A stretch of 64,000 bases of DNA from Streptococcus oralis. Its GTDB lineage: Bacteria; Bacillota; Bacilli; Lactobacillales; Streptococcaceae. The notes below the pieces were generated by a model. That model was not told the DNA's origin. It was given only the letters and a program-made list of their open reading frames with translations, and searched no databases. Location: assembly GCF_024399415.1 (NCBI RefSeq), contig NZ_CP029257.1, forward strand, positions 519,501 through 583,500, in the 5' to 3' direction. The first letter of the stretch is position 1. Each line of letters opens with the position of its first letter. Both the position numbers and the translations under genes were made by a program. This document shows positions 33,854 to 42,784 of the stretch, piece after piece.

Positions 33854-34693
33854 ATGCAACCTACACAAAAGAAACCTTTAACAGCTTTCACTGTTATTTC
33901 AACGATTATCTTGCTCTTGTTGACCGTACTGTTCATCTTTCCATTCTACTGGATCTTGACAGGGGCCTTCAAATCACAACCTGATACCATTATGATTCCA
34001 CCACAGTGGTTCCCTAAAATGCCAACCATGGAGAACTTCCAACAACTCATGGTGCAAAACCCTGCTATGCAGTGGATGTGGAACTCTGTATTTATCTCAC
34101 TGGTAACCATGTTCTTAGTCTGTGCAACCTCTTCTCTAGCAGGTTATGTCTTGGCTAAAAAACGTTTCTATGGTCAACGTATCCTCTTTGCAGTCTTTAT
34201 CGCTGCCATGGCACTTCCAAAACAAGTTGTCCTTGTACCATTGGTACGTATCGTTAACTTCATGGGAATTCACGATACTCTTTGGGCAGTTATCTTGCCT
34301 TTGATTGGATGGCCATTTGGGGTATTCCTTATGAAACAATTCAGTGAAAATATCCCTACAGAATTGCTTGAATCAGCTAAAATCGACGGTTGTGGTGAGA
34401 TTCGTACCTTCTGGAGCGTAGCCTTCCCTATCGTGAAACCAGGATTTGCAGCCCTTGCAATCTTTACCTTCATCAATACTTGGAACGACTACTTCATGCA
34501 GTTGGTTATGTTGACTTCACGTCAAAACTTGACTATCTCACTCGGGGTTGCGACCATGCAGGCCGAAATGGCAACCAACTATGGTTTGATCATGGCAGGT
34601 GCAGCTCTTGCAGCCGTGCCAATCGTAACCGTCTTCCTTGTCTTCCAAAAATCCTTCACTCAAGGGATTACTATGGGAGCTGTTAAAGGATAA
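33854..34693 (+). CDS. satC: Sialic acid ABC transporter permease 2
   Basis: MalG-type permease of 279 residues: N-terminal helix (TVISTIILLLLTVLFIFPFY), five further segments, and the EAA loop ESAKIDGCGEIRTFWSVAFP near residue 175. AAAGGAG precedes the ATG. A BOX element starts at the base after the stop codon, and the next gene of the pathway is 445 bp further on. Confidence 0.9.
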   Translation: MQPTQKKPLTAFTVISTIILLLLTVLFIFPFYWILTGAFKSQPDTIMIPPQWFPKMPTMENFQQLMVQNPAMQWMWNSVFISLVTMFLVCATSSLAGYVLAKKRFYGQRILFAVFIAAMALPKQVVLVPLVRIVNFMGIHDTLWAVILPLIGWPFGVFLMKQFSENIPTELLESAKIDGCGEIRTFWSVAFPIVKPGFAALAIFTFINTWNDYFMQLVMLTSRQNLTISLGVATMQAEMATNYGLIMAGAALAAVPIVTVFLVFQKSFTQGITMGAVKG

Positions 34694-34800
34694 GACCTTG
34701 CGAAAATCGAGTTTAAACTACACCAGCATCACCTTGCCATACTTAAGTATTGCCTGCGGTTAGCTTTCTAGTTTGTTCTTCGATTTTCATTGAGTATAAG
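34694..34800 (-). repeat. BOX element, A-C type without boxB
   Basis: Diverged BOX copy in minus orientation. On the plus strand it runs from CTTGCGAAAATC through CACCAGCATCACCTTGCC and the boxC segment GCCTGCGGTTAGCTTTCTAG to GATTTTCATTGAGTATA. The boxB module is missing. Confidence 0.8.
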
Positions 34801-34809
34801 AGAATACAG

Positions 34810-34880
34810 AGTTATAAGTGTCTACAAAATGGAGAGTATGCAGTTACTTCGTGAAGTTTTGTCAGACACTTATAAACTTA
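34810..34880. repeat. Long inverted repeat (possible MITE-like element)
   Basis: Arms AGTTATAAGTGTCT and AGACACTTATAAACT pair with one bulge; just inside them ACAAAA/TTTTGT pair again, and the loop contains the palindrome ACTTCGTGAAGT. There is no ORF. It is unlike BOX and I cannot name it. Confidence 0.5.
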
Positions 34881-34931
34881 AGAATGAACTCTTTTCATGA
34901 TACTAGTTAGAGTAGGTTCGTTTTAGGGTAA

Positions 34932-35083
34932 CTATTTCCCGCTTTAGTGGTATCTAAGATAAGCATCTTACGCTTATCTTAGACGGAATTTTTGAGACTG
35001 ACGATGAAGGAGTGAAAGGCTCAAAAATTAGGAATGAAATTCCGAAGGAATTTGCTTCCGTCCGCACTATTACAGGGAAATAG
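34932..35083 (+). other. Multibranched structured element upstream of yhcH
   Basis: Nested perfect complementarities: CTATTTCCC (34932) with GGGAAATAG (35075); TAGTG (34945) with CACTA (35065); hairpin TCTAAGATAAGC / GCTTATCTTAGA (34953-34983); GACGGAA (34982) with TTCCGTC (35056), which encloses AATTTTTGAG / CTCAAAAATT (34987-35029) and AAATTCC-GAA-GGAATTT (35037-35053). Together they make a closed multi-helix fold of about 150 bases in an untranslated gap. It is either a structured RNA or a folded mobile repeat. Confidence 0.5.
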
Positions 35084-35138
35084 AGGAAGGATAATTCGAA
35101 ACTGAAAACTAGTAACTATCAGAAACGAAGGAAACAGT

Positions 35139-35591
35139 ATGATTTTTGACGATTTGAAAAACATCACCTTTTACAAGGGGATCCATCCCAATCTAGACAA
35201 GGCTATCGACTATCTCTATCAGCACCGTAAGGCTTCTTTCGAACTCGGTAAGTATGAGATTGACGGGGACAAGGTCTTTCTAGTTGTTCAGGAAAATGTC
35301 CTCAATCAAGCTGAAAATGATCAGTTTGAGCACCATAAACACTATGCAGATTTGCATTTACTGGTAGAAGGACATGAATATTCAAGCTACGGTTCACGTA
35401 TCAAAGACGAGGCAGTAGCATTCGATGAAGCGAGCGACATTGGTTTTGTCCATTGTCATGAACGCTACCCACTCTTGTTGGGTTATCACAATTTTGCGAT
35501 TTTCTTCCCAGGAGAACCGCATCAGCCAAATGGCTACGCAGGGATGGAAGAGAAGGTTCGTAAATATCTCTTTAAAATTTTGATTGATTAA
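35139..35591 (+). CDS. YhcH/YjgK/YiaL family protein
   Basis: Cupin-like protein of 150 residues (DUF386 family), a regular companion of sialic acid catabolism genes. Family landmarks are QENVLNQAENDQFEHHKHYADLHLLVEG, with the His cluster expected to bind metal, and FFPGEPHQPNGY. It has been proposed to help sugar anomer or epimer conversion; that is family knowledge, not visible here. It shares a unit with the DUF624 gene 20 bp downstream. Confidence 0.88.
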   Translation: MIFDDLKNITFYKGIHPNLDKAIDYLYQHRKASFELGKYEIDGDKVFLVVQENVLNQAENDQFEHHKHYADLHLLVEGHEYSSYGSRIKDEAVAFDEASDIGFVHCHERYPLLLGYHNFAIFFPGEPHQPNGYAGMEEKVRKYLFKILID

Positions 35592-35611
35592 AAGAATCAG
35601 GAGGAGCAAAC

Positions 35612-36256
35612 ATGGCACAAAAAGGAGTAAGCCTTATCAAGGCAGCATTTGATACAGACAACTTTCTCATGCGTTTTAGTGAAAAGGTTTTGGATATCGT
35701 CACAGTCAATCTTCTTTTTGTCGTCTCTTGTTTGCCCATCGTGACGATTGGAGTGGCGAAAATCAGCCTCTATGAAACCATGTTTGAGATTAAGAGAAGC
35801 AGACGGGTACCAGTCTTTCAAACTTTTCTAAGAGCCTTCAAGCAAAATCTGAAACTGGGTTTCCAGTTAGGTTTGCTAGAGTTGGGTATTGTGTCATTAA
35901 GCCTTTTAGATCTCTATCTCTTCTGGGGCCAGACAGCTTTGCCTTTCCAGATTGTGAAAGCAATTTGTTTGGGGATTCTCATCTTCCTCACTCTCGTGAT
36001 GCTAGCTAGTTATCCCATCGCTGCGCGCTATGATTTGTCATGGAAAGAAGTGCTGCAAAAAGGGCTTATCTTGGCAAGTTTTAACTTTCCATGGTTCTTC
36101 CTCATGTTAGCCATTCTCTTTCTCATTGTGATGGTTCTTTATCTATCCGCCTTCACTCTCCTTTTGGGTGGATCGGCCTTTATCCTCTTTGGTTTTGGTT
36201 TGCTAGTCTTTCTCCAAGCAGGTTTGATGGAGAAAATCTTCGCAAAATACCAGTAG
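35612..36256 (+). CDS. DUF624 (YesL-like) membrane protein
   Basis: Membrane protein of 214 residues with about five hydrophobic segments. The N-terminal FSEKVLDIVTVNLLFVVSCLPIVTIGVAKISLYETM is characteristic of the DUF624/YesL family, which often accompanies carbohydrate ABC importers. The function is unknown. It lies between yhcH and nanL; the element and promoter for the next unit follow it. Confidence 0.85.
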   Translation: MAQKGVSLIKAAFDTDNFLMRFSEKVLDIVTVNLLFVVSCLPIVTIGVAKISLYETMFEIKRSRRVPVFQTFLRAFKQNLKLGFQLGLLELGIVSLSLLDLYLFWGQTALPFQIVKAICLGILIFLTLVMLASYPIAARYDLSWKEVLQKGLILASFNFPWFFLMLAILFLIVMVLYLSAFTLLLGGSAFILFGFGLLVFLQAGLMEKIFAKYQ

Positions 36257-36270
36257 GATGGCTTGTTTCT

Positions 36271-36328
36271 GAAACTACTTTCAATCGTTACAGTTTCTAA
36301 AATACAAGTAGAAACTAAAATCTAAGTG
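36271..36328 (+). promoter_or_regulatory. Sialic-acid regulon element, site D (nanL-nanK)
   Basis: GAAACTACTTTCA at 36271 is identical to the half in site C. GAAACTAAAATCTA at 36311 is again exactly 40 bp downstream and 29 bp before the -35 box. Confidence 0.7.
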
Positions 36329-36339
36329 TATACAAGATA

Positions 36340-36368
36340 TTGAAAGAGATTTTCACAAGGTGTATACT
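36340..36368 (+). promoter_or_regulatory. Promoter of nanL-nanK
   Basis: TTGAAA, 17 bp, TATACT. The region also contains TGAAA-N5-TTTCA overlapping the -35 box. Confidence 0.7.
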
Positions 36369-36426
36369 AAACTTGTAAAAAATAGAGCTGCTCTCAGCAG
36401 AAAAAAGAAATCTTAGGAGAAAATCT

Positions 36427-37344
36427 ATGTCAGATTTGAAAAAATACGAAGGTGTCATTCCAGCCTTCTACGCATGTTATGATGATCAAGGAGAAGTCAG
36501 TCCAGAGCGTACCCGTGCCTTGGTTCAATACTTCATTGATAAGGGTGTTCAAGGTCTCTATGTCAATGGTTCTTCTGGTGAATGTATCTACCAAAGTGTG
36601 GCAGACCGCAAATTGATTTTGGAAGAAGTCATGGCAGTTGCTAAGGGCAAATTGACCATCATTGCTCACGTAGCTTGCAACAATACCAAAGATAGTATGG
36701 AACTTGCTCGCCACGCGGAAAGCTTGGGTGTAGATGCCATTGCAACGATTCCACCGATTTACTTCCGTTTGCCTGAGTACTCAGTTGCTAAATACTGGAA
36801 TGACATTAGTGCTGCAGCACCAAATACAGACTATGTTATCTACAACATTCCTCAATTAGCAGGTGTTGCTTTGACTCCAAGCCTTTACACTGAAATGTTG
36901 AAGAATCCTCGTGTTATCGGTGTTAAGAACTCTTCTATGCCAGTTCAAGATATCCAAACCTTTGTCAGCCTTGGTGGAGAAGACCACATCGTATTCAATG
37001 GCCCAGATGAACAATTCCTAGGTGGTCGCCTCATGGGTGCCAAAGCTGGTATTGGTGGTACTTATGGTGCGATGCCAGAACTCTTCTTGAAACTCAATCA
37101 GTTAATTGCTGAGAAAGACTTGGAAACAGCGCGTGAATTGCAGTATGCTATCAATGCGATCATTGGCAAACTCACTTCTGCACATGGAAATATGTACGGT
37201 GTGATTAAGGAAGTCTTGAAGATCAATGAAGGCTTGAACATTGGTTCAGTTCGTTCGCCATTGACGCCAGTAACCGAAGAAGATCGCCCAGTTGTAGAAG
37301 CAGCAGCACAATTGATTCGTGAAACCAAGGAGCGCTTCCTCTAA
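36427..37344 (+). CDS. nanL: N-acetylneuraminate lyase
   Basis: Class I aldolase of the DHDPS/NAL family, 305 residues, splitting Neu5Ac into ManNAc and pyruvate. The Schiff-base Lys is in RVIGVKNSS (about residue 167), the proton-relay Tyr in YVIYNIPQLAG, and the carboxylate-binding motif GSSGE at about 48 in YVNGSSGECIY. It is followed 17 bp later by the ROK kinase gene, giving a two-gene unit for the first two intracellular steps. Confidence 0.93.
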   Translation: MSDLKKYEGVIPAFYACYDDQGEVSPERTRALVQYFIDKGVQGLYVNGSSGECIYQSVADRKLILEEVMAVAKGKLTIIAHVACNNTKDSMELARHAESLGVDAIATIPPIYFRLPEYSVAKYWNDISAAAPNTDYVIYNIPQLAGVALTPSLYTEMLKNPRVIGVKNSSMPVQDIQTFVSLGGEDHIVFNGPDEQFLGGRLMGAKAGIGGTYGAMPELFLKLNQLIAEKDLETARELQYAINAIIGKLTSAHGNMYGVIKEVLKINEGLNIGSVRSPLTPVTEEDRPVVEAAAQLIRETKERFL

Positions 37345-37361
37345 TCCATAAGGAGGTATTT

Positions 37362-38246
37362 ATGACACACTACGTTGCAATTGATATCGGTGGAACCAAC
37401 ATCAAATATGGTTTGATTGACCAAGAAGGCCAACTTGTTGAATCGCATGAAATGCCAACTGAGGCATATAAGGGTGGACCCCATATCTTACAAAAGACAA
37501 AAGATATCGTTGCCAGCTATTTAGAAAAGGGCCCAGTAGCAGGTGTTGCCATTTCTTCTGCAGGAATGGTGGATCCTGATAAGGGTGAGATTTTCTATGC
37601 TGGTCCTCAGATTCCCAACTATGCAGGAACCCAGTTTAAGAAGGAAATCGAGACGAGTTTTGCTATTCCTTGTGAGATTGAAAATGATGTCAACTGTGCA
37701 GGTCTTGCTGAGGCAGTATCTGGTTCAGGCAAGGGAGCGAGTGTCACTCTTTGCTTGACCATTGGAACAGGTATCGGTGGTTGCTTAATTATGGATGGGA
37801 AAGTTTTCCATGGATTTAGCAATTCAGCCTGTGAAGTTGGTTATATGCATATGCAGGATGGAGCTTTCCAAGACTTGGCTTCTACGACAGCCTTGGTAGA
37901 GTATGTAGCAGCAGCTCATGGTGATCCAGTTGACCAGTGGAATGGCCGACGCATTTTCAAGGAAGCTACTGAAGGAAACAAGATCTGTATGGCTGGCATT
38001 GACCGCATGGTAGATTACCTTGGAAAAGGTTTGGCAAATATTTGCTACGTTGCCAATCCAGAAGTAGTCATTCTCGGTGGCGGCATCATGGGGCAAGAGG
38101 CTATTCTCAAACCGAAGATCCGCACAGCCTTGAAGGCGGCCTTGGTGCCAAGCCTAGCTGAAAAAACACGATTAGAATTTGCCTATCACCAAAATACGGC
38201 AGGTATGTTGGGAGCTTATTATCATTTCAAAACAAAACAATCCTAG
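37362..38246 (+). CDS. nanK: ROK family sugar kinase (probable N-acetylmannosamine kinase)
   Basis: ROK protein of 294 residues with the ATP motif VAIDIGGTNIKYGLID at the N-terminus, the central CLTIGTGIGGCLIMDGKVFHG, the NSACEVGYMHM segment and VVILGGGIM near the C-terminus. No DNA-binding domain is present, so it is a kinase rather than a NagC-type repressor. Context between lyase and epimerase functions makes ManNAc the likely substrate. The last 20 codons are duplicated, in diverged form, 1.2 kb downstream. Confidence 0.88.
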   Translation: MTHYVAIDIGGTNIKYGLIDQEGQLVESHEMPTEAYKGGPHILQKTKDIVASYLEKGPVAGVAISSAGMVDPDKGEIFYAGPQIPNYAGTQFKKEIETSFAIPCEIENDVNCAGLAEAVSGSGKGASVTLCLTIGTGIGGCLIMDGKVFHGFSNSACEVGYMHMQDGAFQDLASTTALVEYVAAAHGDPVDQWNGRRIFKEATEGNKICMAGIDRMVDYLGKGLANICYVANPEVVILGGGIMGQEAILKPKIRTALKAALVPSLAEKTRLEFAYHQNTAGMLGAYYHFKTKQS

Positions 38247-38257
38247 TTTGGAATTAT

Positions 38258-38320
38258 AGAATTAAGCAGAACACTTAATCACTAGTTGAGTGAAAAATGT
38301 TTTGCTTAATTCTTTTTTTA
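38258..38320 (+). terminator. Terminator after nanK
   Basis: AGAATTAAGCA / TGCTTAATTCT form an 11-bp stem with a 34-base loop that can fold further, then TTTTTTT. The rest of the 329-bp gap up to the methyltransferase gene holds only a TATAAT (38463-38468) and no other feature I can see. Confidence 0.75.
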
Positions 38321-38575
38321 TTGAAAAATTTGAGCCAAAGGATGTAATCGTGAGAAACTAGGAGAAAATAACCGACTTGCATGAGAAGTTAAGGAGAGAG
38401 CAATTCTATCATCAATTCAACTAGTGTTTAGCTTGAGTAAATGAGAAAATGTGGAAAAGTGATATAATGAGATGGATGAGAAATTGACAAATTAGAATTT
38501 GTAGAGGTGAGAAAATGTAATGGCAACCTATTCACCTGAAATCGAAATACTATAAAATTGCGAGGAGATTGTAAG

Positions 38576-39340
38576 ATGAATAATTATATAAAATTAAATG
38601 AAGATAGATGGAATAATGTAAAAAACGACTATACTGAGCCATTGACACATGAAGAATTAGAAGAAGCTAGAAAGCATCCAATTTCTGTCGCCTTAACTGT
38701 GGGGAAAAAAGTTCCGACAGAATGGTTTGAAAAAGCCAAGGGACAAAAGATATTAGGTTTAGCTTGTGGTGGTGGCCAGCAGGGTCCGGTTTTTGCTGCA
38801 AAAGGTTATGATGTTACCATCATGGATTTTTCTAAATCGCAATTAGAAAGAGATGAGATGGCTGCAAAACGAGAAGGCTTAAAAATCAATACCGTTCAAG
38901 GCGATATGACAAAACCATTTCCATTTGAAGATGAAACCTTTGATATTGTTTTTAATCCGGTTTCAAATGTATATATAGAAGATTTAGAAAACATGTATAA
39001 AGAAGCCTCTCGCGTATTGAAAAAGGGTGGTCTGTTAATGGTTGGATTTATGAATCCTTGGATCTACATGTATGATGCTGACATTGTATGGGACAAACCT
39101 GATGAGGAATTACTGTTAAAGTTTTCACTCCCTTTTAATTCAAGAGAGCTTGAAGCGGAAGGCAGAATAACCATCAATCCAGAATATGGATATGAATTTA
39201 GCCATACCTTAGAAATGCAGATTAGAGGACAACTGAAGAATGGTCTCGCTATGATCGATTTTTATGAATCGTGTGACAAAAGACATCGATTGTCACGTTA
39301 TGGAAATGACTACATTGCTACACTCTGCATTAAACTATGA
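38576..39340 (+). CDS. SAM-dependent class I methyltransferase
   Basis: A 254-residue methyltransferase with the SAM-binding motif ILGLACGGGQQGPVFAAKG (about residues 60-78), the acidic turn VTIMDFSKSQLERDE and FDIVFNPVSNVYIEDL. The start follows GAGGAGATTGTAAG. It is more AT-rich in codon use than its neighbours. It sits between nanK and the RpiR gene, bracketed by a duplicated nanK 3' end, so it looks inserted. The substrate is unknown and nothing links it to sialic acid. Confidence 0.85.
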   Translation: MNNYIKLNEDRWNNVKNDYTEPLTHEELEEARKHPISVALTVGKKVPTEWFEKAKGQKILGLACGGGQQGPVFAAKGYDVTIMDFSKSQLERDEMAAKREGLKINTVQGDMTKPFPFEDETFDIVFNPVSNVYIEDLENMYKEASRVLKKGGLLMVGFMNPWIYMYDADIVWDKPDEELLLKFSLPFNSRELEAEGRITINPEYGYEFSHTLEMQIRGQLKNGLAMIDFYESCDKRHRLSRYGNDYIATLCIKL

Positions 39341-39381
39341 TATTATAGAACGTACCTCAGGAGAATAGCTCGTTTTATTTT

Positions 39382-39468
39382 ACGATTAGAATTTCCCATA
39401 CCCAAAATACCGCAATGTTGGGTGCCTATTATCATTTTTTACTCAATGAAAACCAAAGAGCAAAGTAG
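39382..39468 (+). pseudogene. Remnant 3' end of a second nanK allele
   Basis: The frame reads HTQNTAMLGAYYHF and then runs into the BOX element to a TAG at 39466. It aligns with the true nanK end (YHQNTAGMLGAYYHF, from 38168) with several differences. There is no 5' part, so it is a leftover tail and not a gene. Confidence 0.8.
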
Positions 39469-39591
39469 GGAGCGAGCCAGAGGTTGCTCACAGCACAGCT
39501 TTGAGGTTGTAGATAAGACTGACGAAGTCAGTTACCTATACGTACGGCAAGGTGAAGCTGACGTGGTTTGAAGAGATTTTTGAAGAGTATT
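39440..39591 (+). repeat. BOX element (A-B-C type)
   Basis: Plus orientation, from ACTCAATGAAAACCAAAGAG through boxB GACTGACGAAGTCAGT and the BOXA1R-like stretch TACGGCAAGGTGAAGCTGACG to GATTTTTGAAGAGTAT. It splits a nanK-tail copy from the conserved sequence that follows it in the intact nanK locus. Confidence 0.9.
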
Positions 39592-39596
39592 AAAAC

Positions 39597-39629
39597 AAAA
39601 CAATCCTAGTTTGGTTCAACCAAACTAGG
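39597..39629 (-). terminator. Terminator of the RpiR gene
   Basis: CCTAGTTTGG / CCAAACTAGG perfect 10-bp stem, T-rich on the minus strand. It overlaps the stop codon of the regulator gene. Confidence 0.8.
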
Positions 39630-40476
39630 ATTTTCTAACACGTTTTTGTCTACGATAGCCGTTGAGTTTTTTATTTTCCCAATAGCTGTTAAAGATTTTT
39701 TCCTTGCTCTCGCGATTGATTTCTAAAAAGTAGGCATAAATCAAATCTATTAAAATGAGCATAGGGAGTTGAGCGGAAATACGCTGGATGTAAGAAGATT
39801 GACTATGGCTTGTCACAAGGACTGTTTCAGTATAAGCCTGACTGTTTTTGTTTGGAGCGCTGGTAAATAAAATGGTCTTGGCCCCCATTTCCTTGGCGTC
39901 CAGCAAACTATCGAGGACGGATTGGGTAGTGCCTGAGAGAGAAAAGCCAAGTACCAGACAATTTTCATCCATGATACTAGTCGTCCAAGCAAAGCCATCC
40001 TGATCGGTCAAAGCTTCACAGACAACACCTAGACGCATAAAGCGCAGTTTCATCTCGCGGGCAATCAGACCAGAACTTCCCGTCCCAAAAAAGTAAACTC
40101 GTTCTGCGTCATCGATTAATTGGGCGACGCGTTCCAGTTGTTCTTCGTCAATCAAATCCTGAGTTTGTTCTCGCATGATACTGTAGCTTCGCAAAACACG
40201 TTTGGTCAAAGGACTGTGTTTGTGCGAATGAGTGTCCGGTTTACTAGCCTGATGCTGGTATTGAAAGACGAACTCTCGGTAGCCTGTAAAACCACACTTT
40301 TTGGCAAAGCGGGTCAAGGCTGCTTGGGAGATATGTAATTTCTGGGTAACTTGCTGAGAAGAGAGATCATCTTGGATCGTTTCAGCTTGCAAAAAATAGC
40401 GAGCGATTTCTTGCTCGAGCTCGGTTAATTCTTCAAAATGGAGGTCGATTATGGTTGCGATATCTGGCTTGTTCAT
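39625..40476 (-). CDS. nanR: RpiR-family regulator, probable sialic acid regulator NanR
   Basis: Regulator of 283 residues: N-terminal RpiR helix-turn-helix (about 1-77, QVTQKLHISQAALTRFAKKCGF) and a C-terminal SIS sugar-phosphate-binding domain (ERVYFFGTGSSGLIAREM, LGFSLSGTTQSVLDSLLDAKEMGAKTILFT). It faces the sialic-acid genes and closes the locus. In pneumococcus the equivalent RpiR protein activates the nan genes; four shared upstream elements in this window are its probable targets. The ligand is probably a pathway phosphate sugar such as ManNAc-6-P. Confidence 0.87.
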   Translation of the reverse strand: MNKPDIATIIDLHFEELTELEQEIARYFLQAETIQDDLSSQQVTQKLHISQAALTRFAKKCGFTGYREFVFQYQHQASKPDTHSHKHSPLTKRVLRSYSIMREQTQDLIDEEQLERVAQLIDDAERVYFFGTGSSGLIAREMKLRFMRLGVVCEALTDQDGFAWTTSIMDENCLVLGFSLSGTTQSVLDSLLDAKEMGAKTILFTSAPNKNSQAYTETVLVTSHSQSSYIQRISAQLPMLILIDLIYAYFLEINRESKEKIFNSYWENKKLNGYRRQKRVRKS

Positions 40477-40509
40477 GAGGCTCCTTTTTATGAGTCAAAG
40501 TCTTAAAAA

Positions 40510-40521
40510 TTAACGCTTTCC
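40510..40521 (-). promoter_or_regulatory. cre-like site in the nanR leader
   Basis: On the minus strand GGAAAGCGTTAA, a partial cre match, lies 15 bp downstream of the -10 box. Confidence 0.35.
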
Positions 40522-40535
40522 TAACTATTACTATC

Positions 40536-40564
40536 ATTATATCATAGAAAATAGGATAACCAAA
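40536..40564 (-). promoter_or_regulatory. Promoter of nanR
   Basis: TTTGGT, 17 bp, TATAAT on the minus strand. No bipartite element precedes it. Confidence 0.55.
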
Positions 40565-40731
40565 TAAAAAGGCATTTTCAATTAAAAGTCAAAAAATGCT
40601 TCGACTTTTCCAAGAGTTTCTCCGTAAAATATGGTACAATGAAATATACTGAGCTTCACCTGTTTGCTCTATTATTTTAGGGAAAATAAAGGTGGAAATC
40701 GGGAATTTTTCTAGAAAAGAGTCTTAGTTGT

Positions 40732-42774
40732 ATGAGAAAATTTAATAGCCATTCGATTCCGATTCGGCTTAATTTACTATTTGCGATTGTCATCCTGCTC
40801 TTTATGGCCATTATTGGTCGATTGTTATACATGCAGGTGCTCAATAAAGATTTCTATGAAACAAAATTGGCCTCAGCCAGCCAAACAAGGGTAACAACCA
40901 GTTCAGCTCGTGGACAGATCTATGATGCGGCAGGGAAACCCTTGGTGGAAAATACTGTCAAGCAAGTTGTTTCTTTCACACGAAACAATAAAATGACGGC
41001 AACTGAATTGAAGGAGACAGCCAAGAAACTCCTCACATATGTAAATGTAACCTCTCCTGATCTGACAGATCGACAGATTGCAGACTACTACTTGGCGGAC
41101 CAGGATATTTACAAAAAAACAGTCGAATCCTTGCCAAGCGATAAACGCCTGGATTCAGATGGGAACCGCTTATCGGAAGCGACACTTTACAATAATGCGG
41201 TTGAAAGCATTGACGTGAGTCAACTTAATTATACAGATGACCAGAAAAAGGAAATCTATCTCTTTAGTCAGCTCAATGCTGTTGAAAATTTTGCAACGGG
41301 AACCATTTCTACGGATGCCTTAGATGATACCCAAGTTGCTCTCGTTGCATCAGCGTCCAAGGAATTACCAGGTATCAGCATTTCAACCTCATGGGATCGT
41401 AAAGTACTGGATACATCTTTATCAACAATCGTTGGTAGCGTTTCAAATGAGAAGTCAGGACTTCCAGCAGAAGAAGTTGATGCCTATCTCAAAAAAGGCT
41501 ATTCTCTCAATGACCGAGTGGGAACTTCCTATCTTGAAAAGCAATATGAAGATGTTCTTCAAGGAAAACGTTCCGTAAAGGAAATCCACCTCGACAAACA
41601 CGGAAATATGGAAAGTGTGGAAAATGTCGAAGAAGGAAGCAAAGGAAACAATATCAAGTTAACGGTTGACCTAGCTTTCCAGAATGGTGTGGACGACCTA
41701 CTCAAGAGCTACTTCAACTCAGAGTTGGGTAACGGTGGAGCCAAATACTCTGAAGGAGTCTACGCTGTAGCCCTCAATCCTAAAACCGGTGCAGTTTTGG
41801 CCATGTCAGGTGTCAAGCATGATGTCGAATCCGGGAAATTGAGCTCAGATTCGCTTGGAACGATAACCAATGTCTTTGTGCCAGGATCTGTTGTTAAGGC
41901 AGCGACCATCAGCTCTGGTTGGGAAAACGGAGTCTTGTCAGGTAATCAAACCTTGACAGACCAGCCGATTGTTTTCCAAGGTTCGGCCCCTATCAATTCA
42001 TGGTATACCTTGTCATACGGCTCTTTCCCTATCACAGCAGTTGAGGCTTTGGAATACTCTTCTAATACCTACATGGTTCAAACTGCGCTAGGAATCATGG
42101 GACAAACCTACACACCAAATATGACAGTCGCAACGGGACAGTTAGAGACTGCAATGGGCAAATTGCGATCAACCTTTGGGGAATATGGACTCGGAGCTTC
42201 CACAGGAATTGATCTTCCTGATGAGTCAACAGGATTTACGCCGAAAGACTTCGATTTGGGGAACTATATCAATAATTCCTTTGGTCAGTTTGATAACTAC
42301 ACACCGATGCAGTTAGCCCAGTATGTCGCAACCATTGCAAACAATGGCGTACGTTTGGCTCCTCACATCGTTGAAGGAGTTTATGGAAACAATGACCAAG
42401 GTGGTTTAGGCAGCCTGATTCAAGAAACAGCAACTAAGGAACTAAACAAGGTCAATATCTCAGAATCAGATATGGCTATCTTGCAGCAAGGTTTCTATCA
42501 AGTTTCGCATGGAACGAGTGCTCTGACAACTGGTCGTGCCTTTTCAAATGGCGCAGCCGTTTCCATCAGCGGGAAAACGGGTACTGCCGAAAGTTACGTT
42601 AATGGTGGTCAAAAAGCCAATAATACCAATGCAGTCGCCTATGCACCGACCGAAAATCCTCAAATTGCGGTCGCAGTCGTCTTTCCTCATAACACCAACC
42701 TTACAAACGGTGTCGGACCTTCTATTGCGCGTGATATCATCAATCTTTATAACCAACACCATCCAATGAATTAG
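40732..42774 (+). CDS. pbp2b: Penicillin-binding protein 2B (class B transpeptidase)
   Basis: Peripheral peptidoglycan transpeptidase of 680 residues with one N-terminal membrane helix ([20 protein letters not shown]). The active-site motifs fall at the positions known for pneumococcal PBP2b: S386-VVK, S443-S-N, K615-TG. Residues T446 and A619, next to the last two motifs and changed in many resistant strains, are unaltered here. recR follows 10 bp later. Only sequence is judged; susceptibility is not shown. Confidence 0.95.
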   Translation: MRKFNSHSIPIRLNLLFAIVILLFMAIIGRLLYMQVLNKDFYETKLASASQTRVTTSSARGQIYDAAGKPLVENTVKQVVSFTRNNKMTATELKETAKKLLTYVNVTSPDLTDRQIADYYLADQDIYKKTVESLPSDKRLDSDGNRLSEATLYNNAVESIDVSQLNYTDDQKKEIYLFSQLNAVENFATGTISTDALDDTQVALVASASKELPGISISTSWDRKVLDTSLSTIVGSVSNEKSGLPAEEVDAYLKKGYSLNDRVGTSYLEKQYEDVLQGKRSVKEIHLDKHGNMESVENVEEGSKGNNIKLTVDLAFQNGVDDLLKSYFNSELGNGGAKYSEGVYAVALNPKTGAVLAMSGVKHDVESGKLSSDSLGTITNVFVPGSVVKAATISSGWENGVLSGNQTLTDQPIVFQGSAPINSWYTLSYGSFPITAVEALEYSSNTYMVQTALGIMGQTYTPNMTVATGQLETAMGKLRSTFGEYGLGASTGIDLPDESTGFTPKDFDLGNYINNSFGQFDNYTPMQLAQYVATIANNGVRLAPHIVEGVYGNNDQGGLGSLIQETATKELNKVNISESDMAILQQGFYQVSHGTSALTTGRAFSNGAAVSISGKTGTAESYVNGGQKANNTNAVAYAPTENPQIAVAVVFPHNTNLTNGVGPSIARDIINLYNQHHPMN

Positions 42775-42784
42775 AAAGGAACTT

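Noticed and set aside
35098..35116. Possible half-site GAAACTGAAAACTAGTA before yhcH
   Set aside because: There is no upstream half at 40 bp and no promoter at the fixed distance; the implied -35 would be at the start codon.
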